NCBI GenBank assembly: GCA_018136815.1
Contig: CM030939.1
Coordinates: 2,488,808-2,552,807 of the forward strand
Origin: Isochrysis galbana
Lineage: Eukaryota; Haptophyta; Isochrysidales; Isochrysidaceae
DNA: 64,000 nt
Direction of reading: 5' to 3'
Shown: piece after piece, positions 52,966 through 63,430 of the stretch
Layout: every line of letters starts with the position of its first letter
How positions within the stretch are numbered: the first letter of the stretch is position 1
The notes under the pieces: generated by a model
Told to the model about the DNA's origin: nothing
The model's input: the letters and a program-made list of their open reading frames with translations, nothing else
The model's database searches: none
Made by a program: the position numbers and the translations under genes

Positions 52966-53239
52966 AAGGTGCACCCATGCGTTCACTCTTTCCGCGGGGG
53001 AACTCTGGACGCAGAGGCGGTCGGGAACCGTGGGGGCACCCCCTGGGACCGGGGGAAATATTACCGTATACTGCGAAAACACTAACGTAAACAACTGGTA
53101 GGTCTTTTGGTCTCTCCCCTCCCCCGGGTCCCCTCCCCCCGTCTCCCCCTCCCCCTCTCATCGACCTACCAGAGCTGGATCGTGTCGTTTTTTTTGTCGT
53201 TCTTTTCCCGTCATTCTCTTCGTTCTCCTACGGGCGTGT
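52966..53239. other. Spacer, no gene
   Basis: Low-complexity CCCCTCC tract near 53115-53158. No gene. Confidence 0.35.
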
Positions 53240-53645
53240 GCTGCATGTCGCGCGCCATGGCCCCCTTCTGGGGGGCCCCTCGGGGCCCCCCAGAGGGCCA
53301 GCCAGGGCAGCTCAGGGGGCAGTGGAGGCTGGGGCAGTGCCCCTGGCCTCTCCTGCCTCTCCCTCGCTCGCCTCGCTGGCCCTGGGTGCCCTCCTGGCGG
53401 CCTCGGTGGTCTGTGGCTCAGTGGTGAGGGGGGGGTCAGTACGAGCGAGGGCCAGTGCAGGCGAGTGCGTGCGGCGCGCGGCTCGCGCTCGGCGAAGGCC
53501 TGGGCCAGATTGGTGTCAGCTCAGCCCCTGCCAGCAGGCAGGGGCTGAGGTTGGTTGTGCAGGCCCACCCAGGGGGTGTCTGCGATGGAGAGAGGGGGGC
53601 GCGAGGCCCCCATTGGCCTCCTACTTATAAAAGTAGTTGAGTGCG
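53240..53645 (+). repeat. GC-rich hairpin element, copy d
   Basis: Contains GCGCGCCATGGCCCCCTTCT, the CAGGGGGCAGTGGAGGCTGG block, a strong internal hairpin (AGCCCCTGCC-AGCA-GGCAGGGGCT, about 53523-53546), CGATGGAGAGAGGGGGGCGC and the terminal hairpin CTACTT-ATAA-AAGTAG at 53621-53636. Confidence 0.8.
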
Positions 53646-53739
53646 TGTTTTTGAGATGTCCTGTCAAGTGTTTGTGCCCATAAGGTCCGCCTGGTCTCGG
53701 GCCGCGCTGCCAGTCGCCAGGGCGGGAGGGGCCTCCGCC

Positions 53740-54060
53740 ATAAGGCATGCCCATTGGAGGAGTGGCCCTGTGGGCCTGTTCATGTTCTGGTGGAGTCTGC
53801 AGACAGCTGCTCCCCATGGGGGGGGGCAGCATGCCTGCTGTGCGTGGTGTGGCCGGAGCCACGGGCCGTGTGGCGCGACGGGGGTCGCACGCGCACGCAC
53901 CTGCTCGGCCTCTGATGGCGGGCGCGGCCGCTTCGACAGCGACTGCTCCATGGGCCATGGGCATGGGGGCTGGGGGGCCGCCCTCGGCGGGGGACCCGAA
54001 GGAGAGGAGGGGAGCGCCAGCGCGCTCCATGGCAACTGACTATAAAGTTAGTTGCAGAGG
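53740..54060 (+). repeat. GC-rich hairpin element, copy f
   Basis: GC-rich body with repeated GGGCCATGGGCATGG, the GGAGGGGAGCGCCAGCGCGC block, and a terminal hairpin at 54033-54054 (CAACTGACT-ATAA-AGTTAGTTG, one G-T pair). It lies about 100 bases after copy d in the same orientation. Confidence 0.7.
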
Positions 54061-54435
54061 ATTATAACGATAAATGCCCAACGACGAAAGAGAAGCCTAA
54101 CGAGTGTCGATTTGCGAATGCGACAGGGGTCCAGCCCAAGTGCCAAGTGCCAAGAGCGCTACATTGGGCCCCCGCGCTAGAGCGCCGCTCGCTCACCTGC
54201 ATGTGCCTTTGTTTGCCTATCTCCTTGCACAGGTTCACGCCGCTCGCGCCGCTCCGCGCCACGCAGGAACGCCGACAATTTTGTTGGCGACAACCCTGCG
54301 TGAGTGTGAGGGTGTGACTGGCGAACAGAGCAAGCAGTCAGTCGTCCCCGGACCGGAGCACTAAAGTTATACTGTCATAACAAGACAATTCTGACGATAC
54401 GGAGTACCGTTGCCGCAAAGGGGGAGGGCGCCGCG

Positions 54436-54882
54436 ATGTCTGATGTAGAGGAGACGTTGAAGCGCATCAGCTCTCACAAGGGCGTGCAGGGCATCATCAT
54501 CTGGGACTCGACGGCAGTGCCGATCCGTTCCACTCTCGACGGACCCATCACAACTCAGGTGCGCCGTTGGCCGCGCCCAGCAGAGGACAGCGCTCTCGGA
54601 AGGGGGGGAGATTGCTGAGCGCTGTGCAGAGCACTTCCCTCTACAAGCATCCCTCTTTGCGCTGCCACTTCTTCCTCTGACCTTCCTGTCGGCCCTCTTC
54701 GGCTGCCTCAGTATGCGGCCAACCTTTCACAGCTCGCCTCTAAGGCGCGATCCATTGTGAGAGACATCGACCCCACCAACGACCTGACATTTGTGCGTGT
54801 GCGCACAAAGAAAAATGAGATCATGATTGCGCCCGAGAAAGACTTTACGCTTATGGTCATTCAAAATCCGAGTCAAGAATGA
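54436..54882 (+). CDS. DYNLRB: Dynein light chain, roadblock/LC7 type
   Basis: Two exons, 54436-54558 and 54712-54882, phase 0, GT-AG, 97 aa (human DYNLRB1 is 96). Residues follow the family from end to end: [23 protein letters not shown] at the exon border, [40 protein letters not shown]. The protein forms dimers that bind the dynein intermediate chain, in the cytoplasm or in flagella. The full family length and the absence of frame breaks argue for a working gene, and imply that the organism has dynein and so probably flagella or dynein-based transport. It sits alone between repeat blocks. Confidence 0.97.
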
Positions 54883-55540
54883 GGGTGTCGGCTAGGCGTA
54901 TGTGCGGCAGGGCGCGTGCACTACGGCTTGGAAGGTTCTGGAAGCTGGTTCTTCGGGTGGAAGACAAAGATGAATCCAATTGTCTGCCCGACTCAAATAA
55001 ATGCTGCTGGGGTTGGACACCGCGCCCTCGTAACATCGTGCGCTTAAAAGCCGAGCAATCAGGCGGGCTTCTCTGATCAATGATTCTGTGGCCAGAGCCT
55101 TTTTCCTCTCGTTCTTGTGCTAAGCGATAGTGCGACATTGTGGTTGGTGGTTGTGGTTGTTAGCGTGTTTGTTGAAAGCAGAGAGAGGTCGCCATGTTTC
55201 ACATTCTCAATATTTTTTACGCTCCTCCATTAGGATTGACGTGGTGAGTGCATGTCGCTGCGCGTTCCAACTGCAGTCCTGCAAAGAACGGGCTGGAGCA
55301 TCCGTCGGTCGGGGACGTGACAGCATGAAAAATGAAAAGTTAAAAGTTACTATCATCATGTCATTGTCATTGTCATTGATCATTGAATGCGTCATTGCCA
55401 TTATTGTAAGGTGTAGTCCTCACAGCCACGGCAATCGCGCCCGCCACCCCCTCGCACCGCGTCGAAATCGGCGGCCAAATAGTCTCTAATCTCTAAGGAC
55501 GAGTTACTAACCTATTGCCTATGAAAAAACTATGGTTATA
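54883..55540. other. Intergenic, no gene recognised
   Basis: Contains a TCATTGTCATTGTCATTGATCATTGA repeat near 55355-55390 in short form. No coding frame supported. Confidence 0.35.
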
Positions 55541-55544
55541 GTTA

Positions 55545-56998
55545 TAGTGGAGCGCGCGCCGACCGCTCCCACCTCCCAGCCCCCCGCCGTCACGACGCCC
55601 CACAGGGGCAGACCCAAGCCGCCGGAGCCGAAGCGCTCGCAGGCCGCTGCCCTCCCCGACCAAGACGTCGACATGGCCCCACCGCCCTCTCCTCTCTCCT
55701 CCCTCGCAGCCACAGAGGCAGGGAGCACCGGCAAAGTGCAAAGTCCTATTCCCTGCAGACTAGCAGACCCAGAGCCAGGCTCTGACCCTCACTCCTGCCG
55801 ATGTGCCACCCACTCAAGGACTCCCCATGGGGTGTGGCAGCTCAGCTGCCACCCCCATGGAGGCAACTCCTACCGTCAGTGCACCCCTCGGGGGCGGGCA
55901 CTTCACACAACAACCCATCAATCATATTGTCGAAACAAGCGAATGCTTGTTCGTGGGGCAAGTCTCAAGGGGCATAGAGCACAGTCTTGAGAAAGAGAGA
56001 GGGAGCGCGCGCGCTAGCTACATGGCGACACAAGCCACGATCACACATCACTCACAAAACCGCCCAGTCAACAAAGGGACACTCCGAAAACTCACATAAA
56101 CAGTCGCCACAATCAAAGAAACGGGTCCGGAGAAGAATGCAGCCAACCGAAACGAAGCCACAACGAAGAGTCCCGAAGTAAACGGCGATCACCCCTCAAG
56201 AAACAATGCCCATCCTAAAGTTAAAAGACACACAAGCCATCGGATCCGTCTAGAGTATTGTGGAAATACTCTGGATCCGACACATATGGGGGCCTTTACG
56301 GCCTCCAACATTGCAAAATCCAACAACCAAAAGTCATACGCAGAATAGGCCGGCCCAAAGGGGAAGCAACCCACTCAACCACAGCAAGCCCCACCTCAGC
56401 CCACCCAGCAGCCTCCACCGCCCTCGCGCAAGCGAGCGGATCCTCAGTCGGATCCGAAGCCGGCTCTCTCTGCAACCAACACCACACAACTTGCCCCTCC
56501 CCCTCTTGATGAGGAGGAAGAACCGGACACTCCTTTCTCCATTCAGCTAGCTCAGCTAGCTGAAGACAAGAAGGATATCAAGAGCGAAGATGTAGCAACC
56601 TTCATGAAATACCTTCTCCTCAGCAGCTGGAAGGCTTGGATGCTACCCCGGATGGGATGGACAAGGGTCGTAAGGGCCCATGGATTTTCTACGTCGATGA
56701 AGACGCGCACGACCAATTCAAGATCGCATACGGCGACAAACTTCAAGCGGTATTGTCGAGCGTCCCGCATGAATTTGCAATCACCTACGGGGCTTTAGCC
56801 GACTCGGCCCCGCGCAAGTCGAGCGCTATTCGGTCCTCCCTCAAGCAGGTAGCCACTTACATTGTCTTCCGCATTTTCGACCCGGTCAAGGCATACAAGA
56901 CGAAAACTCGCCATCTGGCTAGCGCGCTGGAGCGTGAAGGCCTCCACGTACTGAGGGGCAACCAACAACGAGCCAAAACCACCCTTGAGATAGTCTGA
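55545..56998 (+). pseudogene. Decayed ORF1-like retroelement protein
   Basis: A broken reading frame in several registers. It starts VERAPTAPTSQPPAVTTPHR and GRPKPPEPKRSQ (same as 9525-9640), then Pro-rich linker pieces. From about 56505 it reads PPPLDEEEEPDTPFSIQLAQ and, after a one-base slip, KGPWIFYVDEDAHDQFKIAY, FAITYGALADSAPRKSSAIR and YKTKTRHLASALEREGLHVL before the stop at 56998. It resembles an ORF1 or gag-type protein with a disordered, basic N-terminus and a folded C-terminal domain. The last 120 codons (56636-56998) remain open. No known domain was recognised. Confidence 0.5.
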
Positions 56999-56999
56999 C

Positions 57000-57956
57000 T
57001 ATAGATAGTGCACGTCTGACTATAGTCCGACTACCTTGGAGTATAGTCCGACTACCTTGGACTATGGACTATGGTCTGACTAGTAGTCGGGCCAAGCAGC
57101 TATAGTAGCCTATCCCCTACGTTTGAGAGTGAGTGTGAGTGAGTGTGAGTGCCATTACCATCTATTACTTGTTCCTAGACTATTAACTATTAACAATCAC
57201 CATGACAATGACAAAGCTACATACGACAACTTTGGCAATCGACAATGTAGGCTGTTTATGGTCTCTGGCTGGGGGTTATGATCTCCGGCTAGGCTCGTTC
57301 GCGGGCCACCGGCCACCGGCCACCGGACCACATATCTAAGCCCTTCACCCCTATCCCCTATCCCCATCCCCTAGCCAGTAGCTAGCTAGTAGCTAGTAGT
57401 GCACGGGGGAGTGGGGAGTCGCTTGTCGCCTAATGGCGGGGGGGGGGGGGGGGGAGTGGGGGTGTTGAAAGCTTGCTGCGTGAAAGAAAGTAGTGAGTCC
57501 ACGGCCCCGTGTGCGATGAGAACATGAAAAGGTTCATCTATGGTTAAATTGTAAATTGGGGTGGGGCGAAAAAAAAAACTGGATCTCGAGGTTGAGGTTG
57601 CACCTTCTTAACATTATCATTATGAATGCCGGGCCATGGGCCATGAGCGAGAGTGGAGAGAGAGGAAAGGCTCGTCCACCCCTATCTCCGCAACCACAAC
57701 AGAGCGCAACATGCCGCTGAATCCACACCTGGTGAGCGCGGCGCGCATCATGAATAGAGAGCATGATTGATGGAGAATGGCGCCTAGCACGGAATAAGAG
57801 CAACGCACCGCTTCACACCACATGATGTGAAGGAGGCAACCACGGCGAGCAACTGAGGCTCCGATAGCACGGCACGAGCAGCATCCAACCCTCAAGCACG
57901 GGCACGCCACTAGCAGCATCCGGCGAGCGCGTCGAGCTCGCATGTAGACAGCACAT
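57000..57956. other. Intergenic, with repeats and the SLC35B 3' flank
   Basis: Short repeats of GACTATAGTCCGACTACCTT (57002-57085), a TTATGATCTCCGGCT block at 57268 shared with 49976, triple GGCCACC (57306-57325), and a G-run (57437-57455). No gene. Confidence 0.5.
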
Positions 57957-59603
57957 CTATGCAGCTTGTTGCTCCACATTCTTCCTGAGTAATCTTTGCA
58001 CCTCCTTCGGGGTGCTCTCATCGAAGCTCTCCTTCGGCGTTGCAGCCTCCTTGTCGGAGCCGCTCTCCTCATCAACGGCGGGCAGCGGGGGAGTGCTAGG
58101 CTTAGCGTTCTCCTGCTGCCGCTTTTGCCACTTGAGGAAGATTTGTATCGAGATGGCTAAGAAGACGAGCGCGATGCCAACGCCTTCCATAGGCACAAGC
58201 GGGTGTCCAAACTGGACTATCGAGTTGAAAATCGAGATGAGCTGCCGTAGTGTCTGAATGGTTGCGAAGACGAGCGGGCCGTACTGAACACGGGAGGAGA
58301 AAAGGGCTTAAATCGAGGAGACACCAGCGCGGAGGCGGGAACTTTGGGAAGCGTACCGTCTTGATGGTATTGAAGATGAAGAGCTGGCCGACGGCGGAGC
58401 ATATCGCCATGATGACGATGTGGTATATGATTGCTGGATTTTCCATAATGTAGCCGATCACCTCGCCAATCTCCCACGTCACGAGCAGCCCGAGCGCCGT
58501 AAAACCCGAGGAGAAGAGATTGGCATACATCATCATAGTGATGGACCCAACAGAGTATTTCTTGAATACCCGGGACTGCCAATTGGAGGTGAAGGAGTCG
58601 CATACCATGTACGTGGTGATGAATGCGATCCCGACAAATTCCGTGTTCTTAACGGGAGCGTCATTTACCTCGTAGTATTTGAATAGGAAGACGCCGCCTG
58701 TGACCTGATCAAGGTTTGTGCATGGACAGGGTGTGACTTGGGCATCTTGCATGGCATGGTTGCGCAAGCTCAGAAGATGCCATCAGAGAGCGATGGCAGG
58801 ATGCTTGGGTAAGTGGGGGGGGGGCATCGGATTAATGCTATCGATAGCGGGACAGCTGTGGGACAGCCGGCAGCCAGAAGTCCACTTGCAGGCGCGTATG
58901 TCAGTGGCGGCGTGCCAGCAGCGCGAGTGCATACCATGATGGCAATTATGTACTCAGAGAGTGGGTACACCTTCCTTGAGACCAGATAGCCCATCATCAT
59001 GACGGGCACCATTTTGCACGACTTGGAGAGGACTTGCGTTGGGAACGAGATGTACTTGAGTGCCTCGTATTGACATACCGACGAGACGATATTCGAAACG
59101 GATGAGAACGAGAACTGGTAGAGAGGCGCAGTATGAGACACGTTAGTCCCGTTGCGTCTCTGCACATCTCGTGCAATGTATGCGACAAGGAGCGCGAGGA
59201 GGCGATTGGCGAAGACGAGAAACTTGCTCGACCGGAAGAGCTCTCCTGTCGCGTAAGGCTTCGTCATGATCCTCTCTTGCATGTACCCCCATAATACATA
59301 GCTGAAGATGATACCGAGAGTGCAGAAGCTCAGGTGTGCCGCTGAGTAGCAGAAGGATTCTGTGAGCTTGTCTTTGGAGCTCCTGTCCTTCTCCTCCGCC
59401 TCTTGCTTCATCTTTTCCGCTGGGTCGAGCTGCTCTGACACGCACGCGTGGACCAGACGCGAGAGCGGCCCAGCGCTGCGGTGGAACGAGGGGGAGCTGA
59501 GATAGCGCCGGGAGACCCAGACAAACAGATAGAAGGAGCCAAAGGAGATGGCATAGGAGAGGACCTCGAGGAGGTTCTCGGTGGCCGAGCGGTCTGCCGC
59601 CAT
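57957..59603 (-). CDS. SLC35B-type nucleotide-sulfate/nucleotide-sugar transporter (PAPS-transporter-like)
   Basis: Three exons: 59603-58935, 58704-58357 and 58283-57957, phase 0, 447 aa. Polytopic drug/metabolite-transporter fold with about ten hydrophobic segments. Family signatures: GIIFSYVLWGYMQERIMTKP, ALKYISFPTQVLSKSCKMVP then VMMMGYLVSRKVYPLSEY, DSFTSNWQSRVFKKY, MYANLFSSGFTALG, CSAVGQLFIFNTIKT and YGPLVFATIQTLRQLISI. These match SLC35B2/B3, Golgi antiporters that import PAPS for sulfation; SLC35B1/B4-type nucleotide-sugar carriers are the alternative. The C-terminal tail is long, charged and Ser-rich (about residues 390-447), ending NVEQQAA without an ER-retrieval dilysine. A CT/GA tract lies 230 bases upstream. 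Confidence 0.9.
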
Positions 59604-60490
59604 CGCTCAGACGAGCTCCGCCTTGCACGAAAGTCGGGTGGGCGAGAGGGGCGGGGAGAGAGGGGGGAAGGGGTCGCCCGCGTCCGCTGGCGCAGCGAGC
59701 GGCAGAGCGAGAACAGGGAAGGAGGGGGGAAGAGGGGGGAGGGCGAGAGGGTTAGAGAGAGGGGCGGGGAGGTAGTAGAGAGTGGGACCGAAGAGAGGGA
59801 GCAGAGGGGGATGTGATAGAGAGAGCGAGAGGAGAGAGAGGGGGGTCTCTCTCTCTCGGCGAGCCGTAGAAGACTGCTCTCTTTCCGACAGAATGATGAT
59901 GATATATCACGAGGAAGAAGGGGGGGAGGGGAGGGGAGGGGAGGGGGGCAGTGGGGGGGGGAGAGGGGGCGGGGGGCGCGGGGCGCGTAGGGAAGAAGGG
60001 CGGGAGAGGACGACGGACAGAGAGAGGACCGACGTGCGGTACTGAGTCTAAGCAACTCCTCTCTACGGTCTTTCACTCACGTATCACTGTGGCGTTGCAC
60101 TCTCCCCCAAGTAAGGCGCCGAGGGGGAGCGGCTTTCATCAATAGGAGTAAAGTATACCCCCACTCCTTCCATCCTATTACAACTGGGAAGCTTTGTACT
60201 GTCCGTACACATAAATAGGTGTTCCCCAGAGGGGAGTGGTGGTCTCTCCCTTCTCTTCTCACCCTCTTCAAGGCTCAACCTTCATCGACGAGCGGCGGCG
60301 GACCAATCCACGGTCACTCGCCCCTAGGGCGGTCAAACCCCTTTTTTATTCGGGGTGAAAAAATGACCATCTCACGAGAGGATTTTTGCAAGGTTCTCGT
60401 ATGGTTTGAGGAGCGTGGTTAGAACCTCTTACCACCGCTCTGCAAAAAAAGATTTCCGCTGGCACTCGGTTGAAAGAGCGATCTCGCCGT
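59604..60490. other. SLC35B upstream region, no gene
   Basis: GA/G-rich low-complexity (59700-60000) including an inverted CTCTCTC/GAGAGAG patch near 59830-59860. No RNA gene or coding frame supported. Confidence 0.4.
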
Positions 60491-60494
60491 TGGG

Positions 60495-60949
60495 ATGCCC
60501 ACTCTCCCCTACACCGCGCAGGAGTTAGAGGACTCCCTCCTCGCCATGGCGCAGCACATGAGCACATGTGGATTGCCGGGTGCAGGCGGCGCAGGCAGGC
60601 ACGGCTACGTGGAGTGAGGCGGCGCCGCGCGCTGCGCCCACGCGCGATCGAGGCAACTCTCCTTGTGGTCGCGGCAGCGCCGCTGTTGCGCACGACGCGC
60701 TCACGCATTGGGCCGGAGCGCCTTTCGCTCGCTCGACTCCAACGAGAATGAGCGGCTGTGGGCGGGGACAAGCATGTGCTCGTGCGTGATACATATGCGC
60801 GCTTCGGCGTGCGGCTTGTAGACCTTCCGGGCTTCATTGAAGCACTAGCAGCTGCGCAGGTGCAAGCCGGCTTCCGTTCTTCCGTTTGCGCAGGAGGCAT
60901 GTGGTCAGTGGAGAGGAAGCTGCCCTCATCACTCTTGGCAAGTCCGTAA
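60495..60949 (+). other. Small protein-like ORFs of unknown status
   Basis: A 41-codon frame (60495-60620) reads MPTLPYTAQELEDSLLAMAQ then HMSTCGLPGAGG, and a second frame (60758-60949) reads HVLVRDTYARFGVRLVDLPG then FIEALAAAQVQAGFRSS. Both look more protein-like than the background, but they are out of register and unconnected by clear splice sites. They may be remnants of one gene. Not recognised. Confidence 0.25.
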
Positions 60950-61196
60950 GTTTTGTCAATTTTTTTTCGAAATTTGGGTCGTCGAGTAAAATCAAAAATT
61001 TTGACCTAAATTTAGGTGGTTTCGCCTCGAAAATGGGCCGCGCGCGGTGCGCGGTGCGCGCGCGGGGGGGGGGGGGGGGGGGGGGCGGCCGCGGAGGGCG
61101 CATGCATGGCCCGCCCTCGACGCATCCAGATGGTAGAGGAGGAGGAGGAGACCACCTCGCCTACTACCGCGCCTGCTACTGCGCCCGCTGCCGCCG
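60950..61196. other. Spacer with palindromic AT block and G-run
   Basis: AATTTTTTTTCGAAATTTGG and AAATCAAAAATTTTGACC (60960-61010) precede GCGCGCGGTGCGCGGTGCGC and a long G-run (61063-61085). Related AAATTT/TTTGAC sequence occurs near 63040-63100. Confidence 0.4.
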
Positions 61197-61487
61197 TTGG
61201 TTCTACTCGTCGTAAGCGGCGGCGAGAGACAGTTGTCTTTCTCGGCGAGGAGGAGGGAGGAGGAGGAGGAGGAGGTGGTGGTGGTGGTGGAGGGTCTCTT
61301 GGAGCAGGCCACACGCGAGAGGCGAGAGAGGCGGAGCCGCGCTTTCGCAATATCTCCCAACTCGGCGTCTTGCGAACGGGTCTTTGCTTTACTACGGATG
61401 ATGTATGCAGATTCACAACAGCAAGCTCTTTCGGACCATCTTCAAGCATCTTTGATGAGTCGTTTCAATGGTCGTCGCGTCGGCTAA
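61197..61487 (+). pseudogene. hAT transposase C-terminal fragment, second lineage
   Basis: The frame ends AISPNSASCERVFALLRMMY then ADSQQQALSDHLQASLMSRF and a stop after NGRRVG. P-x-SAxCERVFxLL followed by ALSDxLxASLMxRxN is a typical hAT C-terminal dimerisation region. Upstream the frame runs into Glu/Val low-complexity with no catalytic core. Truncated relic, clearly different from the fragment at 23130-23348. Confidence 0.75.
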
Positions 61488-61624
61488 GAACTTGTTTGGG
61501 TCGCGTCGCCCGTGAGTTGGGTGTGTGGTGTGTGGTCGCAGTTGTGTCGAGTCGAGCGGAGCCGGAGGGCTCTGAGCCACTCCGTCGCGAGCAGCACCGG
61601 CGGCTAGCGCGGCGCTTTGGCCCT

Positions 61625-61820
61625 CCTCCCCACCGGGAGTCGGGTGAATGAAATTCTGGACTGGGTCGGGCAACCCCATTTGGGTGTCTGGACGGGGAAC
61701 GAACGGCGAACGAAGGGCTGTGGGGCGGCGAGGCGCTCCTAGCGGCCCTAGTGTGTTGGGTTTTAAGAGATTGTTAGACCTACAAAGAACTCTTCCCTCA
61801 GGGAGGGAGCCTAGGCTGCT
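61625..61820 (-). repeat. Dispersed repeat, inverted partner of 1143-1370
   Basis: The reverse complement shares AGCAGCCTAGGCTCCCTCCC, ACACTAGGGCCGCT and AATTTCATTCACCCGACTCC with the segment at 1143-1370. It begins about 140 bases after the hAT relic ends. Confidence 0.75.
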
Positions 61821-63302
61821 TGAGTGCAGCGACGCAGCGAACAACGACGGACAACGAGGCCGAGAACAACAGGATACACCGACTCACGAACACACCGGAA
61901 TCATTCACCCAAACCAAGCAAATTATCAAGCAACCGCGACCCCAAATCACCGATAACTCAAACACGTCGCGAGAGACGGAGAGAGAGAGCGAGCGAGAGA
62001 GAGAGACTCCGCAGCGACGGCCGGAGCGTGTCTCCGTTGTAACTTCCCACGTAGCGGAGAGTCCGAAGGGGAGCGTCATGTCGCGCGACCACGGCGATCA
62101 CTCTGGATACAGATCGCGACGAGATATCTTCACGACAGAGGAAATCTTGCCGTTGAGCGTGAACCTTCTAGACGCTTCTAACGAACGACCCTGAGTAGCA
62201 ACCAAGGGGAAGAAACACCAAAGGGGCCAAGGGCTTGCATGTAGCTTGCATCAAGGGGAAAGATTCCCTCACCTAAGGAGCGAACCTAGATTGATCTCCA
62301 AGGGGAGATGGCAAATTAAACCTCAAATCTCGAGCGGATAGAGCAACCGACTCGCTCGCCAAAAACCTTGACCGAGAAGAAAGAAGCAAGGACCTACAAG
62401 CCAAGGGTAGCGGACCTAGGGAATGTGAGAGGAAATTTCCGAACGCCAACGCGAACGCCAAACGCGGGAAGGCAACGAAACCCTAACCAGGCTAAACAGA
62501 ACCTACGAAGAACAGGCCTGGACGACAACGAAAGTGAGCAAGTCCCAAGAAAGAACCGGAACCCAACAAGAAACGACAAGCCTTGCAAGAAGCTAAATAA
62601 GCCTTCACAAGGTAACCTGAGAGCCTGAGACAAGCGCGCGGCGAGTGACAGGCAACCTGGCTCCTTTGGGTCAAGATTACCCGAAAGGAGGAAACCTGGA
62701 ATCTAGACCTGACAAACAGGCTAGAAGGAAAGAAACGAGAACTCGAATTCTAGATCGCTAGGGACGAACCCTACCAACCTAGATGTACCTGAGCTTCACC
62801 GTGTGGCCGCACGGCGAAGGACCTGGAAATAAGAGCCTAGAAATCGCATCATCTAGGATGAATGCGACAAGTTGGGGACGGAGGGGGTGTGGCAGATAAA
62901 GGGGGGGGGGGGGGCAAGGGCAAGGGGGGGGGGGGGGAGGTCTCGCCTCCCTCTGGGCTGGGGGGAGCAAGGCCTCTCTGATAAGGTTACCGCGCGTGAT
63001 TAAGTTACGAGTTATGAAGACTCCTAAAACTATTAAATTTTGATCGAAATTTGAAATTTAGGTGCCCGACCCTCAAAGTTTGACAACAAAATTTGGGGGG
63101 TTTAGAAACAAAACTTACGGGCACTTGCCAACATCACTCTAAGGCCCGGATGCTCCGTCATACCGTCATATGACACTGGTTGAGGACCTGAGTATGATAT
63201 CTCATACCTGATATCATATGATACTATGATAGTGTAAGTAAACAACTGGCTATTATAATAGTAGCATAGTAGTAGTGCATAATGCATAATCATAATGTAT
63301 AA
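61821..63302. other. Purine-rich intergenic DNA without recognised genes
   Basis: Plus strand strongly A/G-rich from about 62200 to 62780 with many AACC and GAAG words but no long frame. Two G-runs at 62900-62940. It may be untranslated mobile-element sequence; nothing supports a gene. Confidence 0.35.
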
Positions 63303-63430
63303 CTACTCGTCTGCGTCCGGCTCCTCAACGACCATATCGAGCTCCCAGGGCAACACAGCACACTCCCAATCTTCCAGCTTGCTGTCTAACAGCAAATTGG
63401 TGTGAGTACGAACCAGCCTGTCCACGGCTG
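63303..63430 (-). pseudogene. C-terminal end of an unidentified protein, cut by a LINE fragment
   Basis: Read on the minus strand: AVDRLVRTHTNLLLDSKLED, then WECAVLPWELDMVVEEPDAD and a stop at 63303-63305. The composition is coding-like and the end is acidic. The upstream part is replaced at about 63425 by an opposite-strand LINE 3' region, so only about 40 codons remain. It may derive from a transposase, but no family was recognised. Confidence 0.35.

Noticed and set aside
62200-62780. Coding gene in the purine-rich stretch
   Set aside because: All frames are interrupted by stops and no splice-compatible conserved segment is visible.
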